Assembly (NCBI GenBank): GCA_003049485.1
Contig: PYST01000016.1
Location: 167,916-231,915, forward strand
Direction of reading: 5' to 3'
Length of the DNA stretch: 64,000 bases
DNA from: Ophioceras dolichostomum
Lineage: Eukaryota > Ascomycota > Sordariomycetes > Magnaporthales > Ophioceraceae
In this document: positions 1-9,825 of the stretch, piece after piece
How the letters are laid out: each line of letters opens with the position of its first letter
How positions within the stretch are numbered: position 1 is the first letter of the stretch
The notes under the pieces: generated by a model
Told to the model about the DNA's origin: nothing
Databases searched by the model: none
The model's input: the letters and a program-made list of their open reading frames with translations, nothing else
Translations under genes and position numbers: made by a program

Positions 1-1424
1 AGCGGCGATCTTTTGGAGAAGTAAAAAAGATGGGATGAATATGGAGGAAGACCGGAGGGCCAAGGGAAAGACCCTGAAAGTCAAGTTTTGCCTTCGATGT
101 CGTGGTCGTGGTTGTTTAAGTCGCGACTAAAGAAGGGATGGCTCGATGGGCTCTTTGTTCGCCGTGGTAATGCGGTAGGGATATGCTGGAGAGATCCGTC
201 CACCCCGTCCACCAAGTCCAAGGAAACAGCCCAGCTAATGCCTCAGGTTGTTTGTTCCGGACAAGAGAAACAGTAGAGAAACTGAAAAAGAAGAAAGTCT
301 CTTATCAGCGGTCGTCGGCAATTTGAAATCTAGCAATTGACGAATGGGAGGGCGACGACGCTGCTCTCGATATCTGAAACGCGGGCCCCTAGAGGAAACC
401 TTTTCAGAGTGTTTGCGTGCTTTCCCCAGATTCTGAGTGCTCAAAAGATGTCGTGACTCGGGCCATCAAATACCCAGAAGAGAATTGGCGCCGGTCCTAC
501 GGCTTAGGACGCCATCTTTGCACATGCCACTTGTCAGGGTGAGAGAGTAGTAAGATCCCGAACATCTGAGGGTTGAAGATAAGAGGGCCAAAGAGGGCCA
601 GCTGTGGTTGAAGGGATGCGATGCAAGGGGTTTGCCGCTACCAATTGAGCCCGTGACAGAGACGAATTGGGCCTAGCAGAACGTGTAAGGTGGCCCTAAT
701 TTTAGAGCCAAGCACGACTGGAATTGAATAACGAATTATTGAAAAATGTCTAGCTTGTGCGCAGAAGGAGAAAACCTTACATATCGCAATGAGGTCGCAG
801 ACACAGTAAGCAAGCAGCATTGAACAAAGCCTCAATTCTCGTGCTGTATGCTCAGTTCGACAACGTGGCCGTGGCAGGGCAGCAGTGGTTGTGGTTAGTG
901 GGCACCCACCCACGACCCAGCGAGCATAGACGGGTCCAGACCAATCGCTGGTCCCAATTGCTGGTCCCCTGTAGGCTTGGCGGAATGTGACAACCAGGCG
1001 TGCGGGAAGGAAGACGTACCCCTGCTTGCTCTGCCGTTTCGCGGCGCGGCTCAACTCCTAGAGAGGAAAGCGGCTAGACCTAAACAATAATAACCGAAAC
1101 CCCGAGCTTCCTTTGTCAGTTGTCACTCCCATCTCGTCGTGAGACGATACTACCTCTACTCCATTCTGGATCATCTGAATTGGTCGATGAAAGCCATTGA
1201 GACCAGAACCCGGCTGCTATTCAATTTTTTTGCTTCTTTTCATTCTCCTACGCTCTGACTTAAAAGGGAACAGCTATTTTGCGTGAATAGCCCTAGGCTA
1301 GGACTTTTCAGCCTTTGATCAGAAAGTAAGAAAAGAAACACGGGGCAAAAACCGGAAAGGGGTTCGACCCGCGATGAGCCGCCAGGGCCGAATCATGCGT
1401 TGGTGCTGATCAGGCAAGCCACAA
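1..1424. other. intergenic, upstream of the ketoacyl synthase gene
   Basis: No coding region here can be supported. Open frames such as the minus-strand one at 638-1054 have no recognisable domain, no biased codon use and no plausible splice partners. The last few hundred bases are presumably the promoter and leader of the gene starting at 1425. The flanking gene on the left is not visible. Confidence 0.5.
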
Positions 1425-2958
1425 ATGATGCGCCGAGTCGTGGTCACGGGTGTCGGGGCCGTTACCCCACTCGGGGTCGGAGCCCGCCGAACCTGGACAC
1501 GCCTTCTGGCCGGACACTCCGGGCTCGTCAGCGTGGCCGGCCTGCAGCCCCGGGAGAGGTGGCGAGACCTGCCCAGTACCGTCGCGGGTCTCGTTCCAGC
1601 CGCTAGTAGTACTGCTACCGCTGATGGCGGCGGCGGCCCTGTCAGCAGCAGCGGCGGCGGAGTAAAGGAGGGCGTCTGGCGCGCTTCCGACTGGATAGAC
1701 GCGCCGGACCAGCGGCGCATCTCCAAGTTCGCCCAGTATGCCGTCGCGGCTGCGGACATGGCGCTCGAAGATGCGGGCTGGAGCCCGACCGAGCAGGCAG
1801 ACCTCGAGGCCACGGGCGTCTGCATCGGCAGCGGCATCGGCAACCTGGATGATCTGTACAGCACCAGCATCGCCTACGAAGAACACGTGAGGACCTTTTT
1901 TTTTTCCACGGACACACCCGTCCTGAGATGGCAAACATTCAAGCGAAGAGGAGGCTGAAACTTTTTATTTAATTTTTTTTTATGATGTGGAGAAATCCAG
2001 GGCTACAAGAAAGTCTCCCCGCTCTTCGCCCCCAAGATCCTCATCAACCTGGCCGCCGGCCACGTCGCCATGCGCCGCGGCCTCCAGGGCCCCAACCACG
2101 CCGCCACAACGGCCTGCACGACGGGCGCGCACTCGATCGGCGACGCGGCCCGCTTCGTGGCCTTCGGCGACGCGGACGTCATGGTCGCGGGCGGGTCTGA
2201 GTCGTGCATCCACCCGCTCGCCTTCGCGGGCTTCGGGCGCGCGCGCTCGCTGTCGACGGCCTACAACGCTGACCCGGCCGCGAGCTGCCGCCCCTTCGAC
2301 GCCGGCCGCGACGGCTTCGTGCTGGCCGAGGGCGCCGCCGTCGTGGTCCTCGAGGAGCTGGAGCATGCACGCCGCCGCGGCGCGCGCGTACTTGCTGAGT
2401 TGAGGGGGTATGGGTGCAGCGGCGACGCGTACCACATGACTGCGCCGAGGGAGGACGGAGCTGGCGCGCTGTTGGCTATGAGGAAGGCGCTGCGCGGCGC
2501 GGGGATCAGGCCACGGGAGGTGGATTATATTAATGCGCATGCGACGGGGACGCGTATTGGGGACGCGGCTGAGGTGTCTGCTATACGGACCCTGATGCTT
2601 GGCGAGGAGGGAGTCGATAGGGAGGAACTGGTCACGGTTAGCAGCACGAAGGGGGCCATCGGTCACTTGCTTGGTGCTGCGGGTGCTATCGAAGCCGTCT
2701 TTGCCGTACTGGCCGTTTCTGAGGTGAGATAACCAGCCTGGAGAACCACAATGATAGAATTCAACCAAAAGCGTAGAGCTAATCTCGGTCACTGTTCAGG
2801 ATATCGTCCCGCCAACGCTGAACCTAGACAACCCGGATGTGGGTGCCAGGTTCAACTTCGTGGCAAATGCGGCCCAGAAGAGAAGTGTGAAGGTGGTCGT
2901 TTCTAACAGCTTTGGCTTCGGTGGGACCAATGCCTCACTGGTATTCTCAAAAATCTAA
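1425..2958 (+). CDS. cem1: mitochondrial 3-oxoacyl-ACP synthase (beta-ketoacyl-ACP synthase, CEM1/KAS II type)
   Basis: This is the condensing enzyme of type II mitochondrial fatty-acid synthesis, which extends acyl-ACP with malonyl-ACP and feeds octanoyl/lipoate production. There are three exons, 1425-1886, 2001-2723 and 2800-2958. Introns start GTGAGG and GTGAGA, end CAG, and all junctions are phase 0, giving about 447 residues, the usual CEM1 length. The N-terminus reads MMRRVVVTGVGAVTPLG, typical of KAS enzymes. The catalytic triad is complete: Cys in TTACTTG, His in NAHATGT and His in GHLLGAAG. The C-terminus has the family glycine motif SFGFGGTNASL. Two adjacent ATGs (1425, 1428) are possible starts, and the second has an A at -3. 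No long presequence is visible, so mitochondrial import is inferred from the family. Residues 58-75 are a Ser/Gly-rich insert. Confidence 0.93.
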
Positions 2959-3219
2959 TATTCGGGTGGAATCTCCCGTCATATACCTACCTACCTACCT
3001 AGATACCACGGCGGCCAGATCGGGCAGGTACGGGTTGGCCCGCTCCTTCCTCAATCCGGTGGCCCGCGAGCCATATGAACGTCACCCTCTGTCGGATTTT
3101 TTTCGCTTCCCGTTCTCTTCTACCACCACACTGCCCAGATTGTAAACAAGACAATCTCGCCTCGTTCAAGTCCATCAGCACGAACGTGGCCGTGAGAACC
3201 TCGTCTGCACTAGCTCACC

Positions 3220-4056
3220 ATGGAGGATCCTCAGTAGGAGAATCTTCTCAACTCTCTCGTGACGTGAGTTCTGGCAAATAAGAAAGTTCATTTTCAAGTT
3301 CCGACGTCAGGCACTAACCTCCAAGCATCAAACAGGCTTTTCGAGTCGGGATCGTACTCGGATCTTAAAATCGTCAATGGTGAGAAGAAGTATCTCGTTC
3401 ACAAAGCAATCATCTGCCCTCAGTTGAGCTTCTTCGCGGCTGCGGTTAGAGGCAACATCAAGGTCAGTAAATTTCCAACTCAATCTCATTTCATCAAACA
3501 AATGCTTACAGCTCATATCTGCTCGTAGGAGCCGTTCACGGGAATCATAATGCTTCCGGATGATGACCCCGAGGCAGTTCGACGGATCATCCACTTCTTT
3601 TATCACCTGGACTATTCGGTTTCCTTCGGCGGTAATAAAACACTCTATAATTATCGCGAGTCTACCGACGAAGAATATGACACACCGCCGGCCCCCAAGA
3701 GAAAGAAGAGGGCCTTACCACAGGTCTGCAGAGGCAAGAAAGTCCCTGTGAGGCCTGACGCTCAGGCCTTCATTGATCACATCAATGTCTACAACCTGGC
3801 CAAGAAGTACTCTGTCCAAGGTTTGGCGGATCTCGCGCTTGAGAAATTCGAGGCGGACGCATACTATTTCTACAATACGGACCAGTTTCTAAAGTCCGCG
3901 GAGCTAGTGTACACGTCAACCTCTGAGGGTGACCCGCTCCGAAAGACGTTCGCTCGTGCATTCCATGAGAACAAGCGTCTGCTCATGAAGAAGGAACTCG
4001 GCCAGAAAATTCTCAAGGAGGTAGATGGGCTTCTACTTGATCTTTACTCGTTCTGA
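3220..4056 (+). CDS. BTB/POZ domain protein, 5' end uncertain (in-frame TAG or extra intron)
   Basis: The clear part is exon 2 (3336-3462) and exon 3 (3529-4056), joined in frame across a GTCAGT...TAG intron. They encode LFESGSYSDLKIVNG, then VHKAIICPQLSFFAAAV, then LPDDDPEAVRRIIHFFYHLDY, the signature of the fungal BTB/POZ fold (DL..V..G..F.VHK..L...S.FF...F). BTB proteins dimerise and often serve as Cullin-3 substrate adaptors, but the substrate cannot be read from sequence. The first exon is probably 3220-3263, ending at GTGAGT with CACTAAC as branch point, and would read MEDPQ-stop-ENLLNSLVT. The sixth codon is TAG. Otherwise a 46-base intron (3192-3237) would join an upstream frame opening at ATG 3075. 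About 232 residues without that alternative. A Lys/Arg patch (KRKKRALP) follows the BTB core. Confidence 0.75.
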
Positions 4057-4671
4057 TCGATCAGTGGTATCATGGCTTGTTCAGCCAGCTGCAGGACCTA
4101 CGAGAACGATAGGTGCACACCGAGTTAGGCAGGTAGCGTTAGATGCAGTGCAGTCGCCTTCGGGGGTGGTCAAAGATGCATCCCATAGTCTCACATGGGC
4201 TGCCAGTTTCCCAGTACTCTTGAGCTCTGGAGGACAGTGGATGCAATTCAATAAATTCGACTTTACCTCTCCTTCGATCAAACCTTCATCTCAGACCGCC
4301 GAAGTCGGAGAAGCGAGAGGCGAGAAGCATTTGTTCCGGACGAAAATAGTGAGGATTCCCATCGTCGATATACATGAAAGGATATCGACACATCTGGGTG
4401 TGAGCGGGGAAAAACAATACAAAGGTGGCCGGAGATCCGGCTCCGATTGCTCCCCGGACCAGACAAAATTGTTGTGGGGCCGTTCCGTCATGGTTCTGAC
4501 CCACCAATTAAACCGCGCCGTGATAAGAATTTCTTCGCGAACATCTTCGGAATCAAGGATTCCTCTGAGGAGGCCAGCAGCAACATCGCAGGTCATTCAA
4601 CTTGATCTCTCGCGCAGATTCGCAGCATTTCTGGACTGCCTGCACGCGTGGTCGCCTACTACATCTCCACA
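4057..4671. other. intergenic, 615 bp
   Basis: Tandem spacer between the BTB gene and CBP3. Long open frames cross it on both strands but none shows a domain. It should hold the BTB terminator and the CBP3 promoter. I see no repeat or RNA gene. Confidence 0.5.
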
Positions 4672-5812
4672 ATGGCCTCTTTCCTTAGCTGCAGGTCCTG
4701 CATGGAGGCGACCTCTCCAAGGATCGGCTCGATGACCAGTCGGGTCAGGCCAAGAGCGTCGCTTCCCTCGTCGAGCATGCCCACCGCCATGACGGCGCCA
4801 CCACCCGTGACTATGCGGGTCCGCAACGAGCGGCGATCCGTCCACCGCCCGGCAGCGCATCCCGAAGCCGTTGGACAACCCGTCGGCGGCACCAGTAGCG
4901 CCAGTAGCGGTCCAAGGCTGAGCGCGACTTCGATGATGGACAGCATCAAGGGCGCGGTCGGGACAGCTATGGGACAGTACAAATTCAGTCAGCCTTACCA
5001 AGTGTACGGCTCGACGCAACATGCGTACAAACTCTTCGCGAAGCAGGCGAGCTACACCATATCGGACAGCGCGCGCAAGGCTGGTAAACTAGAAAAGACG
5101 GAGGACGGAGAAGAAATCGGCGTGGGTGGCGGGATGTGGCACGACGGTATGCAGCCTAGGCACCCCCTTTGTTGCTCATGAAATATTCCCCTAGATTTTG
5201 GTTCGAGCGAGCGAGCGAGCCCATTGCAAATCAAGCTGACGCAGATGAACATCTCTCTCTTCCTCAGAATTCGGTCTCCTTCCAACCTTCAGCACCTGGT
5301 CGAACATAACGATGCTGCACATGTACCTCTTCGCCGTGCGGCTGCGCTGTCTAGCGAGGGAAGACTTCCAAATGTGGCAGACGCAGCTGGTGGACCACTT
5401 CTTCCACGACGCCGAGGAGCGCATGGTCGAGCAGCACAAGCTCGAGTCGCGCGCAATGCGGCAGAGGTACCTGAAGGACCTGTTCCAGACCTGGCGCGGC
5501 ATGATCCTGGCCTACGACGAAGGGGTGGCCAAGGGCGACGCGATACTCGCGTCGGCCGTGTGGCGCAACATATTCAAGGGGAGCGAGGACGTCGACGTGC
5601 GCCACCTCGCGGCCATCGTGAGCTGGATGCGCCGCACGCTGCAGGCGCTCGACAAGATGGAGGACGTGAGCCTGATTAACGCCCCGCTGACCGCTTTCAA
5701 ATCCACGCCGTCGCATGAGCTCAGCTTCGTCGACGTGCCTGCCCCGCAGGTCAAGGGGCTGTTGCCTCCCAAGGAGGGGGGGACTGTGTCGCCGACACCG
5801 AAGGCCAGTTGA
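4672..5812 (+). CDS. cbp3: ubiquinol-cytochrome c reductase assembly chaperone CBP3
   Basis: CBP3 acts with CBP6 at the mitochondrial ribosome to receive newly made cytochrome b for complex III assembly. There are two exons, 4672-5146 and 5268-5812. The intron starts GTATGC, has an AGCTGAC branch point and ends CAG. The split codon restores WHDEFGLLPTFSTW, a conserved block of the family. About 339 residues. Residues 1-90 are rich in Arg and Ser with few acidic residues, as expected for a mitochondrial presequence. The conserved domain starts at YQVYGSTQHAYK and covers TMLHMYLFAVRLRCL, DHFFHDAEERM, YLKDLFQTWRGMILAYDEG and KGDAILASAVWRNIF. The ATG at 4672 has A at -3 and G at +4; an in-frame ATG at 4648 is less favoured. 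The gene converges on DHFR with only 176 bp between the stop codons. Confidence 0.92.
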
Positions 5813-5988
5813 TAAAGGGGGTGTTTGAGTCGGAAAGGGGGGAAAATCCAAATCTTGAGGTGAAATTGTACCATATTGTATACATCGATTGTAGATATCT
5901 TAATCGCCTTTTGGACATAACCTTTTTGCATCCCAATATTTGGTACAAGGTGTCAAAGCCGGCCAGAGACGTAATCTAGACAAAAACT

Positions 5989-6926
5989 CTAATCAACACC
6001 ATCGCCCCCCCTCTCCCACATCTGGAACTCATACTCCGTCCCATTCTCCTCCTGCACACCAGCGGGGACCACCTCCCCAACCCAGGCATCGAACCCCTCC
6101 TTCCCGACCCTCCTCCACGACGACGGCGACGGCGCCCCGAGCTTCAGCGCCGACACGAATGTGTCGCACTCAAAATCGCTCAGCACAGAGGTGAGCAGCA
6201 CACGCCGCGTCTCCGCCAGCGCCAGCGCCGCGTCGTAGACCTGCGCGCCGCCCACGATGAACACGTGGCCCAGCGGCGGCGGTAATGACGATGAAGATGA
6301 AGATGAGCTCCGCTGCTGGCGCTGGCGCAGCAGACGGAGGTGCGCGAGCGCAGAGGGGAGCGAGGGTGCGCGCACGACGAGGTCGTCTGCGTCTTCTCCT
6401 TTCCCAGCCGTTCCGGACCCGGACCCGGATCCGGGTTCGTCCGCAGACGCCGAAAACGGTGGCGGTGGTGGGGGGAAGGAACGGCTCAGCACGACGTTCA
6501 GTCGGCCCTTGAGCGGGCGGAAGCGGGGCGGGATGCTGTCCCACGTCTTGCGGCCCATGATGACCGCGTTTAGGGCTGTTGGAGGCGACTAGATTCCAGG
6601 TCCCCGAAAGATTTAGCAAAATGCATATTTTTTTTTCTTCCCGTCTCATTCGCTAATCAATTCAGTCACTCATTCATTCATCCTTCGAATGATGAGAAAA
6701 GCGAGCGTGCCATTGATAGATAACTCACATTAGCGGGAAGCCTCTTCGTGACCCGCGCGAAGTACGCCATCTCTTTCTTGAGCCCCGTCCAGGGCAGCGT
6801 ACCGGCCCGGCCGATGCCCATGTCCCGCGTCGCGGCGAGGACTAGGGTGAGTTCCAGCGGGGGAAGTGGTGGTCGCATTTCTTCTTCATCTGCTGATATT
6901 TTTGTCGGCTCCGATGGCGTCGTCAT
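5989..6926 (-). CDS. dfr1: dihydrofolate reductase
   Basis: Reduces dihydrofolate to tetrahydrofolate with NADPH for thymidylate, purine and methionine synthesis. There are two exons on the minus strand, 6926-6729 and 6588-5989. The 140-base intron begins GTGAGT and ends TAG; using the nearer CAG would put a stop in frame, so the TAG is preferred and gives PTALNAVIMGRKTWDSIP. About 265 residues. Visible family motifs are LAATRDMGIGRAGTLPW, the acidic residue in LKKEMAYF, MGRKTWDSIP and HVFIVGGAQVYDAAL, followed by ECDTF near the end. Two low-complexity stretches are inserted on the surface side: a Pro/Gly/Ser block after LNVVLSRSF and a Gln/Ser block before the VFIVGGAQVY strand. It shares a 208-bp divergent promoter region with the glutamyl-tRNA synthetase gene. 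Confidence 0.95.
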
Positions 6927-7134
6927 GATGTTGCTTGTTCTTGTGAGGCAGTGTATGAGGTGAAGCTCAAAATTGGGAATTGAGCTTGGGCTTTGGTTTT
7001 ACACCGCACTCTCTCACCAAAAGGTCTCTCTCCCCCGAGTACGAAGCACCTTGGGTACCTGAGGTTTCAATCACCAAAATGAATGCATATGCGTGTTGGT
7101 GTTATGAGTCCCCTTTTGAGTCACCCACACGTTT

Positions 7135-9470
7135 TTGTTTCTCCCGTCCTCATCAATCCGCTCCGATATAGGGATTCCCCTACCTCAAGCAAATATAGTC
7201 ATTCTCAGCTTCGGTGCCAAAACTGAGCTCTCACTCGTGCTCCCAGCTGTGGCGGTTGCCAGCTACCTTGAGAACAAGGGATATCTCAAAGATGTCAAAA
7301 CCGCGACTCTTTCTGACAGGGGACCCGGTCCGATTCAACTTGCCGCCTCGTCTGGAGAAATCCTAGCTGATCAGGATATTCTGCTATATTTCGCAGGTTT
7401 GGTCGAACACAACGACGACCACCCTTCTCATGTCGCCTCGGTGAGTTCCCTCATGTTCCCACTATCGCTCAGCCGCTCCAACTCGCTTTCTGATGTTCTG
7501 ACGTTTTTATAGATCACCGAATGGGCCGCCAGAAGTGCGGACTTCGCAAACTCGACTTTTCAGGGTCTGCGGCTGCCGTTGGATGAACTTGCCCGCCATC
7601 TCACACTGCGCACATACTTGGTTGGGCACGACCTGACGGTTGCCGACCTCGCCGTCTGGGCCTGCCTCCGTGGCAATCGCATCGCCCTATCGGCTCTGGG
7701 AAAGCAGGAAAGCCTCAGGAATGTTCTTCGATGGTACCAACACGTCGAAGCCACCAACAATCCCTGGCTTGCTGCTACCGTCAATGAAATCGTGGCCCCG
7801 CCTGAACAGGAACGGGCCAAGGCCAAAGCAGCTGCGAGCGCTGCCGGCGCCAGCTACGAGATCGACATTCCGGAGTCTGAATCCGGGTCACCAGTTGTCA
7901 CTCGGTTCCCCCCTGAGCCTTCTGGTTATCTTCACATCGGCCACGTCAAGGCGGCGATTTTGAACGACTACTTCGCCCTCAAGAGCCCAGGAGGTGTCCT
8001 CATCTGCCGGTTTGACGACACCAATCCGTCCAACGAATCCATGGAGCTCCAAGACGCCATTCTCGAGGATCTCCAGTCGATCGGTATCGTCCCAGACCGG
8101 ACGAGCTACTCCAGCGACCACTTTCAGGTGATGTACGAATACGCCCTGCGGCTCATCAAGGACGGTAAAGCCTTCGCCGACGACTCGCAGCTGGGGAAGG
8201 GCGACGCAGACCGCAAAAACAGACTGCCTTCGAAGTGCCGTGACTTAAGCATCGACGAGACCCTGGCTCGCTTCTCAGACATGAAGTCTGGCTCTGACGA
8301 GGGCCTAAAATGGTGTCTGCGGGCGAGAATCCAGTTCGACAGCCCCAACGGCGCCTTCCGAGACCCCGTCATCTACCGCTGCAACCCTGCCGCGCACCAC
8401 AGGGTCGGCACCCAGTGGAAGATCTACCCCACCTACGACTTCTGCGCCCCAATCCTCGACTCGATCGAAGGCATCACCCTCGCGCTCCGGACAAACGAGT
8501 ACCGAGACCGCAACGCCCAGTACGAATGGGTCCAGAGCGCCCTCGGCCTGCGGCCCGTCCCCATCTGGGACTTCTCGCGTATAAAATTCGTCCGCACCGT
8601 GCTCTCAAAGCGCAAGCTGACCCGCATCGTCGGCGCCGGCGAGGTGTGGGGCTGGGACGACCCGCGCATGCCGACGGTCAGGGGCATCCTCCGGCGCGGC
8701 ATGGTGGTCGGCGCCTGCGCGAGTTCATCCTCCGCCAGGGGCCGAACCGGAACGTCCTCAACCTCGAGTGGGGCGCGTTCTGGGCCACGAACAAGAAGTA
8801 CATCGACCGCGCCGCGGGCCGGTACACCGCCGTCGCCAACGACCGCGCCGTCCGCTGCCGCGTCAGGGGCATCGTTGATATTGATGGTGGTAGCGACGGC
8901 GACAACAACATCATCATGGCGCCGAGGCACGACAAGAGCCCCGAGCTCGGCACGAAGAAGGTGCTCACGCACAGCGAAATCATCATCGAGCAGGCGGACG
9001 CGCTCACGCTCGCGGAGGGCGAGGAGATCACGCTCATGAACTGGGGAAACGCCAGCGTTCGGAGCATCGCCAGAGACCGAGAAATGGACATGAACTTGGA
9101 GGAGAAGGATCGAAGAAACGATGTGGTTGTCGGGGCGGAACTGGTCCTGCACCTCGAGGGCGACGTGAGGAAGACCAAGAAGAAGATCACGTGGCTCGCG
9201 GCCGTTCCCGACAACCTGGTCCCGGTCGACCTGGTCTCCTTCGACCACCTCATCACGAAAGACAAGCTGTCCAAAGAGGACGCGCTCGAGGAGTTCCTGA
9301 CGCCGGTGACCGAGTTCAGGGTCGCCGCGTCGGCCGACTGGAACGTGAGAGAGCTGGGGCGTGGTGCTGTCGTGCAGCTGGACCGGAAGGGGTTCTACAG
9401 GGTGGATGTCGCGTACCAGGACGACGGCTCTCGCATGGTCTTGTTCGAGATTCCCTCTGGAAAGGTTTGA
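7135..9470 (+). CDS. gus1: glutamyl-tRNA synthetase, cytoplasmic (apparent frameshift; start not resolved)
   Basis: Charges tRNA-Glu in the cytosol. Exons are about 7135-7440 and 7513-9470, with a phase-0 GTGAGT...TAG intron. The N-terminal part is the GST-like appendix that in yeast binds Arc1 (LRTYLVGHDLTVADLAVWACL). The catalytic core has FPPEPSGYLHIGHVKAAILNDY (HIGH motif), FDDTNPS, KIYPTYDFCAPILDSIEG, and LSKRKL as the KMSKS equivalent. The anticodon-binding domain runs to the stop at 9468-9470. Near 8713-8716 the reading frame shifts: RMPTVRGILRRGMVVGA lies in one frame and LREFILRQGPNRNVLNLEWG in the next, which looks like one missing base. No ATG lies in frame upstream. The frame opens after a TGA at 7117 and the first near-cognate codon is TTG 7135, so a small 5' exon or a non-AUG start is likely. 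Confidence 0.85.
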
Positions 9471-9825
9471 CTGAGTAAGGTCAACTAAAGTTGGCAAGAT
9501 ATTTTCTCGAGGGGTTCAGCTGCTTCTGGATATAACAGCACATTAAAATAAAGGGCAGACATAACGAAACATCGAGGTATAAGATAACGTAGAACCAAAG
9601 AGAACAACATCTCAAAAAACAAAACCGTCCACCATCCCTTTTTGAGCTTTTCAAGCCACTGTTTATTAATTTAACCCCCCCCCCCCCCCCCCCCCTTNNN
9701 NNNNNNNCCCCCCCCCCCCTCCATCCCTTTTTTTTTTGTCTTCCGTTTTGAACACAGTGAGTATACCTCTTCCATCCCCAACCCAACACAACCCAACAAA
9801 CATTCATAGGTACTCAGTAGGTAAT
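9471..9825. other. convergent 3' spacer with poly-C tract
   Basis: 355 bp between the stops of the GluRS gene and YPP1. It holds A/T-rich sequence likely to carry both polyadenylation sites, then a long cytosine homopolymer broken by an assembly gap. No gene is seen. Confidence 0.6.
9675..9719. repeat. poly-C tract flanking a 10-N assembly gap (9698-9707)
   Basis: About 21 cytosines precede the gap (ending in TT) and about a dozen follow it. The true homopolymer length is unknown. On the minus strand this is a G-run. Confidence 0.95.

Noticed and set aside
638..1054. 138-codon minus-strand open frame near the left edge
   Set aside because: No domain, odd composition, no splice partner.
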